Under the pieces are notes generated by a model, which saw nothing but the letters and a program-made list of their open reading frames with translations, searched no databases and was not told the DNA's origin. DNA of 64,000 bases from positions 13,714,887-13,778,886 of the forward strand of contig NC_064034.1 in the NCBI RefSeq assembly GCF_932526225.1, given 5' to 3'. This DNA comes from Nematostella vectensis. Taxonomy: Eukaryota; Cnidaria; Anthozoa; Actiniaria; Edwardsiidae. The translations under genes and the position numbers were made by a program. Below are positions 40,359 to 54,083 of the stretch, one piece after another. Each line of letters starts with the position of its first letter. Position 1 is the first letter of the stretch.

Positions 40359-40648
40359 TAGTTTTATTCCAGATACATGCAATTTGTGACTGCTAGCGTG
40401 GCAGTGGTCTGAATATAATTGAAAAATCTAGCCCAGGGTCGGGAGGAGCTTTCACTTATAGCGTAACCTCGTGTTTAACACATCTTTCCTTCAGATATGC
40501 AAAAATAGTTTTATTCCAACCGACTGAGGCTCAGAGATAAGCATTTTTTACAGGAGAATTTAATTTGGGACTGCTAGCGTGGCGGTGTTCTGATTATAAT
40601 TGACAACTCGTGTCCGGGGGTGGGAGGAGGAAGGCTATTTTATAGCGT
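40359..40648. repeat. Two-copy tandem duplication
   Basis: Two diverged direct copies (about 40359-40465 and 40499-40648). Each runs from CAAAA(A)TAGTTTTATTCCA through GACTGCTAGCGTGGC(A/G)GTG and TATAATTGA to TTATAGCG. The second is longer by an insertion after the first 20 bases. Confidence 0.7.
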
Positions 40649-43600
40649 TCAAAAATATTTAGAGCAAAGTACTGTCAAATCTTACTGTTACAAACGAAAA
40701 CGTTACTAACACCAGCATCTGCACATTTACGCACGTGCTTTGGTTGGACCCTGTTTATGTGACGGTGCTGCTTACTGTTTAGCCGTAGATTCTAGAGACG
40801 GGTGGAATTTGAATACTTTTTTGTTCAAGGTACATGAACGTTAGAAGTTTCTCGGGATCTTAAGTACGCTTGTTCACGAATATTTTTGATAAGTGAAGGG
40901 TTCATTATTGCACTGTCAATGAATTGAATGGCACTATGCTTGTATTTATCGCGTGCGATCCAACGAATTGTTTTCATTTTCACTCCTTACTCCCTTTTTG
41001 ATTTAATAGCAAAAACTGATATGGCTTTAGATTTAGTTTATAACCATAATACACATTTGACTGCAACGGAAAATAATGCAAATATTTTTTCAATACTATT
41101 GTATTCCAACTTAGTCTAAACCTTTTCAAGCGCAAGAATCGCATTCCATTCATTTTTGAACAATTACTCCCCCCCCCCCCCCCCTCTTTAGGAACTGAGT
41201 TGGAACTGAGCAGGAACTGGGCTAGTGTCGCACTTGTTTTTTCGTGGCTTAGTTAGCTCTTGGTCCTCTTGAAATAGCATGGAAATGAAATAAGAAACGT
41301 TAAGGCTTGGGACAAATGCATTATTGTATTTGAATACTGTAGTTGAAACTGGAGTAGGAGCTGAATGTTAGTGTTACGTTATTAGAAATCTTACGCACTA
41401 GAAGAGTGCAGGAACTAAGGGAAATCAGTCGAGAGAAGGGTAATAATTTCTTTTTTAAGAAATTCAATTTTATTTTTATTTTCCATTGAAATTTTCAATC
41501 GTTAAAGTTAACTTTTACTTTTTGAGAAGTTTGCAATAGTAAGTAAGTTAAAATCGATTAAGAAAACAAGGAACTGGGGAACAAGTATCACCGCCTGTCA
41601 CTCAACAAAGAAAATTGTCACAATGCAAAGCCGTAATCTGAATATGATTTCTTTTGTGTGAATAGCATATTTTTTCTTCTAAAGCGAAGTGATACTTAAC
41701 AAGATTAAAATCCTCAGCAACACGAAAACTTGGTGTTTATAACTAGTAATAAATTGCATTAAGTATTAATAACGCACATTATAGTTACTTGCAGTGTTTT
41801 TTAGTTTTCTGGAACGACGCCATCAATTTCTAGGCTAGCAATTTCTTAATTTCACGACCTTAAGATACAAGATAGAGTAGCATTTATGTTTTTCTGATAT
41901 TGAGTCGAATGCAAAATAACTATTTTATTGTATTATATTTGATGCTATTTTAGCCGATAAAAGATAAAAGGTTTTTCTGATATTTAGTCGGAAATGTTTT
42001 AAGCGATCAAGACCTTAGATTGCACGGGGGCAAGGGGTAGCTGTCAATGGGCACCGGATGAAGAAACTGGCCCCTGGAAACTGTCCGTTGAGAAATCCTT
42101 TTTTTCTTTTTTGAAGATTTAATCATAAAAGACGGCACCATTTACTACAAAGGGTAACTACAATCGTAAAGAAACACGACTTATTTCATATCCCCACATC
42201 ATGCCTGATCTTTTCGCCATTCTAATATGCGTTGGCTTCCTCTATGCTTCGTTCTCTTTAAGATATTTTTATGCTTGTCGTTGCACTTTGCCACTTGTTA
42301 GCCACTTGTTTCTAAAGATTAGAGTGGATGTTTTCCCCCGTATACTTTCCAGTATTTTGTCTTCTAAGGATTATACTACAGAAACGATACGGCTGCATTA
42401 CAAATCCGATAAACGGAACAAAATAAAAAAAAACATGCTAAAATAAATACATCTCTCCGATAAGGGTTTAATCCCATTTGAATCATACCATAATATATAT
42501 TAACCTGCAAGTTTTGACACTTCTGATGGGAAATAAACAAAACCTCTGGACCCTGGAGCTTGTGGTTTAACTTTTCCATGTGAGCTTCAACAAAGCAATA
42601 ACATTATTTATTTAAATTCGCTTCAAATATTAAATGGCTCTCATTAACGGTTGGCTTCCGTCAATGCATTCCATAACGCACAATGGTTAGCAGGTTTGCT
42701 TGAACGATCTGAGATGCTAACTTACGAAACACAACTATTCTTTAGCTTTTATATGACAGAATGTAAAGTCTGAAAGTTCCCCTAAAGGATAGAAACAGTA
42801 TAAAAATATGATAACTAGGCTCCTATCGGGACTCGTACACTATTTCTCAAACACGATAGTTGCATTTCAATTGAATAATAATAGAAATGAGAGTGCTTAG
42901 AGGGGCGGGTCCGTGGTTACCGGATGATTTTTCAAACACTCGTTTGATCTGTTTATATCTGCTCCTAGCCAACAACTGTGCAAACTGCCAGATGGTCTAT
43001 TTTTCTCTCTATTTTTTGAGATCCTCACGGAAAAAGGACAGTGTTTCCTGATAAACAATTCGTTTGGAATCTAGAATGAATCATTTTACCAAAATTATAA
43101 GGTTTCACTCAAAAGAACCGCTAAGTTACCCGTTGGTTTTTATTTAGAGTGGGTATTGCTTTAAATAAAATTAAGATTTAAAAGGGCTTCCACAGTTTTC
43201 ATCAGATTTAGGCAGTTTTGACAGCTTAAAAGAAGTCAAGAAAAGCTTCAAAAACTGTATGTAAGTTCTGTAAACAAGATTATTTAGACTAACACAGCGG
43301 AGGCCTACTTTATAACAAAGGAGAACAATGGAGCTACAAGTAGGAGTCAATGGGGGTATGTATTAGCATGTACTAGAAACTGCCACCTGCACTTTGGAAA
43401 TTGTCATGGGGCCAAGTACGCCAGAAATGTTTTCAAATGATAGCATAGCAAGGTTTTTCGTTTCATTTTATACTCATTGTGTTTGTTCCAAAAAAGGCTA
43501 TCTATTGAAGTCATAGTCAAAGTATAGTCAACATATTTTGATTTATAAAAAATATCGCATTCTCTTGTTCTCAAAACTGCGCGTGCATTAAAAGATTTAC

Positions 43601-44224
43601 AATTAGTTTTGTTGCAAACTGCTCACCCTTCGTCTAAACAATATCGGTGTAGTTTTATTATCTTGCCTTCTTCTGTCTTTTTGGGAACCCGTTGTTTTTA
43701 CGCACGACTGGCCGTGTGCCTTTTTACAAGAAGACCCGCATAAAAGCGTGCTTGTATAAAAAGACATTTAGAGTATTGGTCCTCTGCATAAACACTCTAA
43801 GGTGCATTAGGTCCGCAAAGTTGCACGTGTAAGACAACAAAAGTCTTACAAACAGCTCAGGTAAGGATTTTTTACCCTACTGTTTTTGTAATGCATTAAA
43901 ATCGTCGAAGAAAAGGCTAAAGAATTCCTTACTAATAATGTTTTTGAATGCAAATCTTCAGGTTATGATTAAAAGGGCCTGTTGTCTTCCTTGCAACATT
44001 TGCTCGGACCTAGGCGACGATTGCTGCCTAACAAAAGGGTGCTAAACCATTTGTCTCGTTACCCAGTGCAATTGTAAAGTAATTAAAGATTCATACATCG
44101 GTGCAAGATTACCCTCTGCAATAAATAGGACGACACCTAGGTTGAATGTCACAATGCCAGTAGAAACGGTCACCGAGTCACTTGTCGAACTTGCTCACCC
44201 ATTGACACAGACCCAGAACACAAA

Positions 44225-46472
44225 ATGTCTTCGTGGTCGCAAATGCACGAAGTTTATTGGTACGACAACCCAGACAAGACCATCGAGTGTGCCGTGTGCT
44301 CTGCACCGTCTTCCGGGCGGCACTACGGGGTCTTCACGTGTGAAGGGTGCAAGTGTTTTTTTAACAGGACGGTGCGCTACAAACTTACGTATACATGTGA
44401 GAGCTCGGGGAGTTGCCGTGTTGATAAGCAGAATCGCACTCAGTGCCAAGCCTGTAGATTTAAGAAATGCGCCACTGTTGGAATGCGGAGAGAAGGTGAG
44501 GTTTTACAACTTTTTTTCCAAAGACGACTAAGTTATCATCGTCATCAGTAAACTCCGTCTTTCTTTAGCGCAAACAAGCTCGGATGTTTTTTTTAGATGT
44601 TTAACTCGTAAGATTCTACTTATTTGTTTCAGCGGGTCTTATCCTTTGACTTGGCTTCTTTTTATGTGTAATGGCGTTATGATTTTACACTTTTTTAATG
44701 CATGCAAAGGTGTTATAGGTGTTTTCCGCTTTCATGTTCTCAAGTTAGAAACGCGCTTCCAGTAAATATCTCATTTCTTTTTATGGATTTCACCCTTATA
44801 TTTCAGCATCATGCAAATACAAAACGCTAGATATTGTCTTGGTATGATTCAAAAGGACAACTACAACACATTAACTTCTGCTTCTCGTTTTTCTACTCAG
44901 CCATCCGACGCGGCCGACCCACTAAGTACTCTTACATCTCAAGATCTTCCAAATCCTTTACACCACAGTACGACCTTATCTCCGTGCTTACACAACTCGA
45001 GCGATCCATACGGCCGCCAGTCCCGTACCCATCAAGCGGCCTACAGAGTAGCCCTGTTAGCATGTACCACCGCGTCTGTTCGATCCTCGTGTCCACCTTA
45101 GACTGGTCTCGCAGGGTACCTATGTTTGCCAACTTAGATGTGTGTGAGCAGTACTCGGTACTGCGTTCTCGTTGGTGTGAGATGTTGATCGTTAGCGCGG
45201 CGCAATACGAGGTACACATTGATGGCATACCGCTTGCTTATGAGGTAGAGATGAACCCTGGATTTTGCAATGAGAAGCAGATTCAGTTGAAGCGGAGCCT
45301 GAGGAATTTTCAAGAGAGTGTTTGGCGCCTACGCGGGCTTGAAGAGGCAGAGTACGCATGTCTCAAGACCATAATACTCTTTTCTCCAGGTATGTCTTCA
45401 ACTTTAACATAAACTCTAGAATAAGAACACCCTTTTTGTCCCGCCCCTCAAAGATTATTGCTAAAAGGAAACTAAAAATATAGTCCATTTCTTAACCTTT
45501 ACAACAACCAAAAAATCATAGGCTTTAAATTCTAGATGGTATTCCTATTTTCATGTTTTTATTTCTCGCTCATTTTTCTCAAAACACCAGCTCTTTTTTT
45601 GTTATTTCTTCGTGTTTATGGGATCGTGTTGCTCCATGTGATGTTATCGCTTTGGGTCATCAAAAAGTTCAAAAGTTCAGCTCTCCGCTGGTGTCAAGTG
45701 CACTACCAAAACACAAACAAATGCCAGACACGATCTTATCATATCTTTTATCATCAACTTCATCATCTTATCATAATTTCTCTTGCTTCTGTTTTTTTTC
45801 CCTCTCTCTGTGAATTTCCCCGATTGCACTTGCAATGATAAAAAGAGTAAAAAACGTGGTAATTTTACTCGCACCGCAATTTCTGCATTTCGCGGCTCTT
45901 TTATTTTTACACAATAGTTAAAGTCTGTGGCATATGAATCTAGAGCGAAATGAATGAAGATCTTTTTTTTTCTGTTCCAAAGTAGCTTATCGTAGGTTCC
46001 AAATCGAATACAAGACTCTCAGCAATTGTTTTATATATTCTCAAAAGCTACACATTCTGTTATTTAATAATCTGATATTGAAAGACAATTGAAATACATA
46101 TTATAACGTTTCGAAATAAATATACAAAAACAATGTTCTATACTTCAATATTAACAAGCGTTTGTTCTGCTTCTAGACGCCTCGGAAGGACCGTTTGTAC
46201 AGGAGTTCGAGTCCTTACAAGAACTAGTCCTTAGTGCGCTTGACCGATTTTGTCGCGCGCGCTTCCCCGAGGAGCCGTCGCGATACGGAAAAGTTCTCCT
46301 GAAACTCATGTCACTCAAGAGCGTCATAGCGGAAGATATCGAGACTCTTGTCTTCTCAAAGCTTTTTCCGCACTCATCTGTAAGTGGGATTATCAGAAAC
46401 CACTTGGTTAGTGACGTTACTTCAGCACCCGAATCAATGTCGCCTGCCAAGACGTCTCCGGTCAACCAATAG
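44225..46472 (+). CDS. Nuclear receptor, NR2 (COUP-TF/RXR-like) group
   Basis: DNA-binding transcription factor. Coding exons 44225-44495, 44901-45389 and 46177-46472 are GT-AG and in phase, giving 351 residues. The DNA-binding domain (about residues 22-88) has [18 protein letters not shown]-5-C and [17 protein letters not shown], all eight zinc-binding cysteines. The exon junction yields [14 protein letters not shown], matching the T/A box of NR2F-type receptors (GMRREAVQRGR). A ligand-binding domain follows; [20 protein letters not shown] and KLMSLKSV match helices 9-10 of the NR2 group. Oddities: the P box reads CEGCKC instead of CEGCKG/S, and after helix 11 there is no recognisable AF-2 helix (hydrophobic-hydrophobic-x-E). 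An ATG in another frame at 44142 overlaps the start, a possible upstream ORF. AATAAA near 46815. The subfamily assignment beyond NR2 is open. Confidence 0.9.
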
Positions 46473-47460
46473 GGATCGAGCAATTATTGCCGACATCCCC
46501 TGTTAGCCAATAAGAGCCGAGCAGAAACCAGGAACCCATTCAGTTGCCAAGACGTACCCGATCCCAGCCAACAGGAGTTGAAAATAGGCCATGAAATTGC
46601 CATTGCATATCCTGCCACCTAATAGGGCCAAAAAAGGCAGTAAAATTAATCGCACATTTTTAAAGCTTTTGATGTTTTATGCTTATAATAAAAATAATTG
46701 TACATATCTCACAATATGTGAACGGAATTATCACCTAACGACTTATAACCAAATCTTTTGAAGTGATTATTTTTTCATGGATGAAATTAAGTTATTATAA
46801 CCATCAATGGGATGAATAAAAATGTTTTTTTTAAACTCATAAAGCGTTCGTTTTGTATTTTTCACGAATATTGATAATCCATGCCTTCTTCCGGACTTCA
46901 AAGCTAAATATTAAGCAGTAAGGCCTTTCATGGGTCCGACATGAGGTCCCACGGGGCATAGTCTTTCAATCAACAAGCCGTACAGAAGCTAGCCTAATAA
47001 ACCAAACAGGAAAAATCCCAAACGAGTCTTTAACGTTGTTTGTAGTTATCACCTGATACTTTTAAATGATAAGATAATTTCTTCCCCTAGCGTGGCCCAA
47101 CGGGAAATTTGCATGCGCAGACTAGATGCGCACTGGTGGCATAGCCCCTTTAAGGCTTTCTGGCTTCCATGATTGCAGCTCGATCACAGCTAATTTGGCC
47201 GTACGATCGCAACCGATCGCAAAGTGGTTCATATGTGATCCCACACGATCTTCCAGCGTTCCAGCCCTGTCGAAAATGACGCTTTTTACAAAAAGTTTTG
47301 TTAATTTCTCATTTATATGACATTTCGTTTGGCTGCCCAAGTTTTACATTGCTGTCTTTACAGCCACAAAAAATATTCCGATTATTCCTTAAAAATTCAA
47401 TCCAATTGTATCTAATTTTACACGTGCAAAATTAGATATCAACTACAAACATATCACTTG
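46473..47460. other. Nuclear receptor 3' flank
   Basis: Contains the probable 3' UTR with AATAAA at 46815-46820. No exon on either strand was recognised. In particular there are no helicase-domain exons for the AQR copy that points this way from the right. Confidence 0.4.
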
Positions 47461-47489
47461 GGAAATATAGTGATTTATATAGCGGCTTA

Positions 47490-48042
47490 TTAGAGAGGGT
47501 CGACTTATAAGAAAGGGGTGGCTTATCAGAAAGGGGTGACTTATTAGAGAGGGGTGTCTTATCAGAAAGGGGTGACTTATTAGAGAGGTGTGGCTTATTA
47601 GAGAGGGGTGGCTTATTAGAGAGGACTGGCTTATTAGTAAGGGATGGGTTATTAGAGAGGGGTGGCTTATTAGATAGGTGTGGCTTATTAGAGAGGGGTG
47701 GCATATTAGAGAAGGGTGGCTTATTAGAGATGGGTGATTTATTAGAGAGGGCTGGCTTATCAGAGAGGGCTGGCTTATTAGAGAGGGCTGGCTCATTAGA
47801 GAGGGGTGCCTTATTAGAGAGGGGTGGCTTATTAGAGAGGGGTGGCATATTAGAGAAGGGTGGCTTATTAGAGATGGGTGATTTATTAGAGAGGGCTGGC
47901 TTATCAGAGAGGGCTGGCTTATTAGAGAGGGCTGGCTTATTAGAGAGGGGTGCCTTATTAGAGAGGGGTGGCTTATTAGAGAGGGCTTGCTTTTTAGAGA
48001 GGGGTGGCTTTTAGAGAGGGCTGGCTTATTAGAGAGGGGTGG
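47490..48042. repeat. 18-bp minisatellite, left block
   Basis: About 30 head-to-tail copies of GAGAGGGGTGGCTTATTA with substitutions (GGGCTGGC, CAGAAAGG variants). A six-unit block around 47700-47800 is repeated as a higher-order unit around 47840-47960. The unit length is a multiple of three, so long open frames appear in both strands; they have no protein character. Confidence 0.95.
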
Positions 48043-48683
<641 letters not shown>

Positions 48684-48985
48684 ATGGCTTATTAGAGAGG
48701 GGTGACTTATTAGAGAGGGCTGGCTTATTAGGGAGGGCCGGCTTATTAGAGAGGGATGGCGTATTAGAGAGGGCTGGTTTATTAGAGATGGGTGATTTAT
48801 AAGAGAGGGATGGTTTATTAGAGATGTGTGACTTATTAGAGAGGTGTTACTTTTATTAGTGAGGGGTGACTTATTACAGATGGGTGGCTTATTAGAGAGG
48901 TGTAGTTTATCAGAGAAGGCTGGCTTATTAGAGAGAGGTGACTTATTAGAGAGGGTTGGCTTAGAAGAGAGGGCTGGTGTAGCAG
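48684..48985. repeat. 18-bp minisatellite, right block
   Basis: Continuation of the GAGAGGGGTGGCTTATTA array on the far side of the retrotransposon, with more divergent units (GATGTGTGACTTATTAGA types). Confidence 0.93.
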
Positions 48986-50601
48986 TAGTGCCTCTGATTG
49001 AATGAATCATTTTTCTCTACGTGAAATCCAGATTTTATTATTAGAAATAAATAAACAAATTAAACAAAATAAATAAAAATCACCCGCCCGCGTGCTCTCG
49101 AGGTAGAAATCGCGACCAGAAATGAAATATTTTTTTGGCCTAATCGTTCCCTATTTCATGTGCACTGTTTTAAGAGGGATTTTTTTTCTCCTGGGGACCT
49201 CAACTCCTGCATTTTTCGCAAGCTTAATAAACGAACCGCGAGAATATTTATGGGGCATGCACCCCAGAAATCTATTTAAAGTATCTGGAAGCCCTCCGAC
49301 TCAACCGGCAGTCCGCTCTTATACAAATTAAGTACCACTGCGAGCTGGGACGAAATATCCAAGAGCAAATGGTTATCTAAATGGGTAAACTAGTCCAAGT
49401 TCAAAGTTATGGCTACATGCCTGTAACCGCGTATGTTCTTCCTGTATGTTAGTACAAAAAGAAAATCCTATGGGCGGGAAATTATAATCCGTCGCAAAAT
49501 GTGAATATGTTAGACAGAATTGAGAATTTTGAACTTGAAATTCTGCATCGCTATCGGCTTTCTAAACAAAATATGCATACATTATGTTATTTTACCGTAG
49601 AACCTAATCGTTCTACAGTTTTTCTTAAGCAACACACTGATCAAACAAATAGACAAAGTCACTAAACAGTAGTCAGAGAGAGAAAGGGAGGGAGAGAGGA
49701 GAGAGAGAGGAGGGGGGGGGGGGGGCGAAACAATGCGCAAAAATAATAGTTGTTAATCGGTAAAGTAAACCGCGAAAAGCATACACAAGAGGAAAGCAAG
49801 GCATTTTGAAAATATATGTATGAGCGTTGAAATTGAAAAAAAAAACGCACACAGGACCATTTCCATTTATTACGTTAGACAATGATATAATGACCGAGAC
49901 TATATTTAAAAATAAAAAAAATCTGCACAAATTATTGAACCTTTTCTGAATCATGATTGAGAAAGGCGCTTTGTTCACTTCATTACTAGTTTTGCTGTTT
50001 TATGAGTTTTTATTGTGGCTCAGAACAGTTCACAGTTTTATTTTGCCAGTATTCTTTTATAGAGTTACAATTCATAAAATTAAGTAGGCAAGGAGGTCCA
50101 GAGAAGCCAAAGGCTTATTTTAATAAAATACATTAAATACATTAAAATACATAATCATTACCGTTGTATAGAAATGTGATTTTTTAGATATTGTGCAAAA
50201 GATGCAGCTCCTTTTGGGAATTGACCTGAATTCTTTACAAGAGGTATAACTGTTATCTATAGATTAGCATTGGGAGTTGATGATTAATTTTTTAAGAATT
50301 TTGCAAATTTACTTTAAGAAATTCCAATCTGCAAACTACATTATGAATTCTGTCTATAAAAAGCAGGCAATCTATTTGATCGATTGCTTTGCACAATCTA
50401 TTTGATTAGAAAACACCTTGGATGTAATATCCTTAAACTTTTGACACAGGAAATGGTTTGCTGAAATTGATGACAAGAGTTCGCAGAATCACCAAACTCA
50501 CATTTAACAGCCGCATAAACAAAGAGACAAGAATGTGCAGTAAGAATAGCTAGGAACTAAAGCTTAAACAAGTCAATGAAAATGTGTCTGTTAGTTCTTA
50601 C
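48986..50601. other. Region without recognised exons
   Basis: AT-rich sequence with a poly-G/GA tract near 49677-49725. No exon of the AQR helicase domain or of any other gene was found on either strand. Confidence 0.35.
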
Positions 50602-50917
50602 CTGAAGGGCGGAACTTGAAGAGACTTGTCCTCTGTGGTACACTTAAATAAAAGTAATAGAGGTTGTACTCACAGATTTATCCAATGTTTATTTATCGAT
50701 ATTATTTCTTATATTTTAGAGAAGGGTGGAAGATTACACCAAAAAAAAAAAAATAACATAATAAATTGTGATCGAAAAAAAAAAGATTCAATTAAAATCA
50801 AATTTTCTGCAAACACGTATGTGTTTCCTCTTGGAAAGTAAAAGACCCTCAAAATGTGCAAAGTCTGCATATATTTTAGGTCACACCGAACAAGCGGGTA
50901 CCCAGGATTGGCTGAGG

Positions 50918-50938
50918 GGGGGGGGGGGGGGGGGGGGT
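50918..50938. repeat. Poly-G run
   Basis: Uninterrupted G run of about 20 bases in an intron of the AQR copy. Similar G or C runs are at 57839-57855, 56226-56250, 33327-33340 and 41168-41184. Confidence 0.9.
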
Positions 50939-51479
50939 GGCGCAGTCATAGGTATCATATGTAAAAAGAATAGTATTTGAAGATTCCTTAATAAGGACCA
51001 TATTTTGTCCGCCAAGGTACCCCCCCTGAGTACCTGCCTGCAGAATACAGGAGAAGAAGAGTTGACTCTCAAATACCAATCATCCCCCACTACATATTTC
51101 ATTGCACATTCACCTCACTACATGAAAGTTAAATCTATTCAGCAATCAGCAGTATTACAAACTGGTTACCTGGCAAAGAGCCACAATAAATAATACACAA
51201 TTTGTGTTAGGGAAGATAAAACTTACCTTAACTATGTACTGGGGAAAGCTTGCCTTCAAGTGATCAAAATTCAGGAATGTGTCGTTGAAATTCAACGTCT
51301 TGATCAGATTGGGCATTCTAAATGACATTTTTAAGATTCATTGTTAAAAAGATATATGTACTCATTAAACATAACAAAAGCATAGGGCTGCCTAACAAGT
51401 AGCACATTCAGAGTAACTATAATATGCATGATCAATTTTAAAATGGCCTTTTTTGGAATAGTTAACAGCAAGCCATACT

Positions 51480-51740
51480 GAACTTATACTGTATGTTACT
51501 TATACTATGTACTTACTGACTGTAGTTTGATTCACAGATACATGCTTCAAGGCATGTGTTATTTATACTATCTACTTACTGTATTCTAGTTCACTGATAC
51601 ATGCTTCAAGTCATGTATTATCTACTTACTGGCTGTGTTCTAATTTACTGATCATACATGTTCCAAGGCATGTGTTATGTACTTACTGGCTGTAATCTAA
51701 TTCACAGATCATACAAGTTCCAAGGCATGTGTTATGTACT
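51480..51740. repeat. Tandem repeat, about 60-70-bp unit
   Basis: Three to four imperfect copies of a unit containing ACTTACTG(G)CTGTA, ATTCACAGAT and CAAGGCATGTGTTAT. The last copy abuts the left end of the inverted-repeat element starting near 51743. Confidence 0.75.
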
Positions 51741-51889
51741 TAGATCAATTGAGCTTTAGGGCCACCAGGTATAAATAAAAGGTATCTGGTAAAGATTATT
51801 AAAATACCCGATGAACCTGGAGTAGATTAAAAGCATAATACCCCGGTAACATTTCATCGGGTAAGGGTTAGGGTTAGGTTAAAATATAA

Positions 51890-52345
51890 ATACCCGGTAA
51901 AGCGTTATCAGATTATCGGGTAAAGAAAAATATAAATACCCGATAAAGCGTTATCGGGTAACGAAAATATAAATACCCGGTAAAGCGTTATCAGGTTATC
52001 GGGTAAAACAAAATATAAATACCCGATAAAGCGTTATCGGGTAACGAAAATATAAATACCCGGTAAAGCGTTATCAGGTTATCGGGTAAAACAAAATATA
52101 AATACCCGATAAAGCGTTATCGGGTAACGAAAATATAAATACCCGGTAAAGCGTTATCAGGTTATCGGGTAAAAGAAAATATAAATACCCGATAAAGCGT
52201 TATCGGGTAAAACAAAATATAAATACCCGGTAAAGCGTTATCAGGTTATCGGGTAAAAGAAAATATAAATACCCTATAAAGCGTTATCGGGTAAAACAAA
52301 ATATAAATACCCGGTAAAGCGTTATCGGGTGAAACAAAATATTTT
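51890..52345. repeat. Array of short palindromes (subterminal repeats)
   Basis: About ten copies of a unit AATATAAATACCCG(G/A)TAAAGCGTTATC, either going straight to GGGTAA or with a duplicated GGTTATC inside. Each copy can fold into a hairpin with a TACCCGATAA stem and an AGCG loop. The right end of the element has the same array inverted. Confidence 0.9.
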
Positions 52346-52574
52346 TACACTTTCGTTCACTTTAAAACAACCGGAAGTGCGTTGCTCTGGCAGAATAATG
52401 TGTTCATCAGCCAGGCAAAACGGATTATCGATCGGCTATCGCCTACGTTTGTGAAAGCGAACAATTACCAGAAAATGCGACTTTTTAACAATAAGGAGCT
52501 CAACCAAAAAGAAATATCAAATAATTCGTTCGTGTTGGCGGACGCCGGACGATTCATCTTAAATAGTTCACATC

Positions 52575-53021
52575 TTGGATCCGAGTTTGTGCTTGTTGTG
52601 CCACATGTCTTATCGTAATAAAAAGGAAAGTTCTGATCTCGGATTTCTCAGCAATAACGACCTTCAAACCGTGTTGGAGATAGGGAAACTACTCCAGTCG
52701 CACCCTGAACTCGACGGCGCTAGTGGTTTACCTGAGTCTTTACGGGGTCAAGCCGAACAGTTTTTCCCAAGACAAAAAGAGGAGAATCCAGCAGATTCAT
52801 TCCAAGGATTATTCAATAAAACATGGTGCCAGTTTACAAAGAAAATGTGGAGCGTTCAGATTAGAAATTGCGGACGATTTCGCACAGTCGATAGTAGTGA
52901 TATTGACACCACCAGGAGGGTCTTGAACGCCATTAAGCCACGTGTCTCATCATGTCTTTCAGCAATGCAACATTCTCAGAGGAGCCTTCGTGATAAGAAA
53001 GGAAAAGTTCAAAACTATTAA
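52575..53021 (+). CDS. Unidentified reading frame within the large transposon
   Basis: A 148-residue frame inside the inverted-repeat element, rich in charged residues and overlapping two other open frames (52382-52618 and 52942-53214). Neither a DDE transposase motif nor a zinc finger is evident; CLLCHMSY is the only Cys pair. The upstream frame starting MLWQNNVFISQ is partly retained in the short SNRPF copy, so this region belongs to the transposon rather than the host. It may be the decayed first exon or exons of an element-encoded protein. Function not recognised. Confidence 0.3.
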   Translation: MDPSLCLLCHMSYRNKKESSDLGFLSNNDLQTVLEIGKLLQSHPELDGASGLPESLRGQAEQFFPRQKEENPADSFQGLFNKTWCQFTKKMWSVQIRNCGRFRTVDSSDIDTTRRVLNAIKPRVSSCLSAMQHSQRSLRDKKGKVQNY

Positions 53022-53609
53022 CAACTGGAGATCTATGTATGGTGAACTAGGGATACTAGACTTTTTTCTACGATCTGGAGGCGATCTTAGAATGGCCAAA
53101 TTTGGGAATTTGTTTTTAAGTGATGAGCTTCACAAAGTCGATAGAGGTATCCCCTCTCTGCCGCCTCGTTCTCGCGCCTCGTTACGCTCTCCTCGACGCC
53201 TGGGTACCCGATGACACGAGGAAAAAACAGATATTTTTCTACAGAAGGTTTAGGGTGTGGTAAAACTATATTTATTGTGCTAGGGATAGTTGTCCCTACG
53301 TATTAGATACGTTACAATGGTAGAATGGTAAGCGAAAATCAATCAATCAGTCAATTATCATATTATTATTAGTAAGTATAATTTATTATTATAATTATAA
53401 TTATAACAATAATAATTATAATAATTATAATTATTATTGTCACCTCATGATCAAAATGTTGTGGAGTCACGAGGCGCATAGCAGTAAAATCAGCCTACAA
53501 CCAATCGGAAAGCGAGATGAAGCGCAAATGTTGTAGAAATACAAAAATGTACCTTTTTTTTAACAATTTCTTTAGCTTTTTCGTCGAGATAATTCTTATT
53601 ATATGGCGT

Positions 53610-54083
53610 CAGGGGCTCATAAGTAGGGGTAATCATCTGTAGTATATAAATGTCACAGCCTTTCCTATGATCAGGCTATTTTTAGACGCGCGCGCACGAA
53701 CTGGCCAATCAGCTATTTTGACGTTGGTCGCGCGCGCGAGTGACGTGAGGCTGCACGCGCAAATTTCAGTTAGGAAGAATATTTTTTTATCTATCATCCG
53801 TCGGTTTTGTTTGTTTACCAAAAGAATTGCAAGCTAGAATTCATAGGTATGGTTGGATTCATATTAAAGAAGAGAGCAACAAAAAGTCAAAGTATCGAAG
53901 AGAAAACATAGCCTTTTGTCTGAGACTGCGCGTGCAGTTGAGCTCAGCCAAAACGTCAACACAAAGGTTGAATCTGATTGGCTCATCCGCGCGTCTTAAA
54001 ATAGCCTGATCCTAGGAAACGCCGTGACACCTATATAGTACCAGAACATGGGGAAGTTGATTCCCCCTACTTATGAGCCCCAG
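53610..54083. mobile_element. 474-bp MITE nested in the large element
   Basis: The ends are inverted copies of C(A/T)GGGGCTCATAAGTAGGGG, with more distant inverted similarity through a CTATGATCAGGCTATTTT-type segment and GCGCG-rich inner arms. ATGGCGT stands directly outside both ends (53603-53609 and 54084-54090), a 7-bp target duplication. No coding capacity. Confidence 0.85.

Larger units (their letters stand above)
39481..44224. other. Intergenic region, no gene recognised
   Basis: About 4.7 kb with no exon of a known family on either strand. It contains a GGCGTAGCCAG-type MITE (39556-39697), a tandem duplication (40359-40648) and a poly-C run near 41168. Non-coding first exons and the promoter of the nuclear receptor probably lie in the last part. 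Confidence 0.4.

Noticed and set aside
44195-44531. Alternative frames over the receptor DNA-binding exon
   Set aside because: They are shadows of the zinc-finger exon. The frame starting 44142 may matter only as an upstream ORF.
51890-52345. Palindrome array as a CRISPR array
   Set aside because: Spacers are not unique: they are the same AT-rich sequence in each unit. The array is mirrored at the other transposon end, and the window is eukaryotic.
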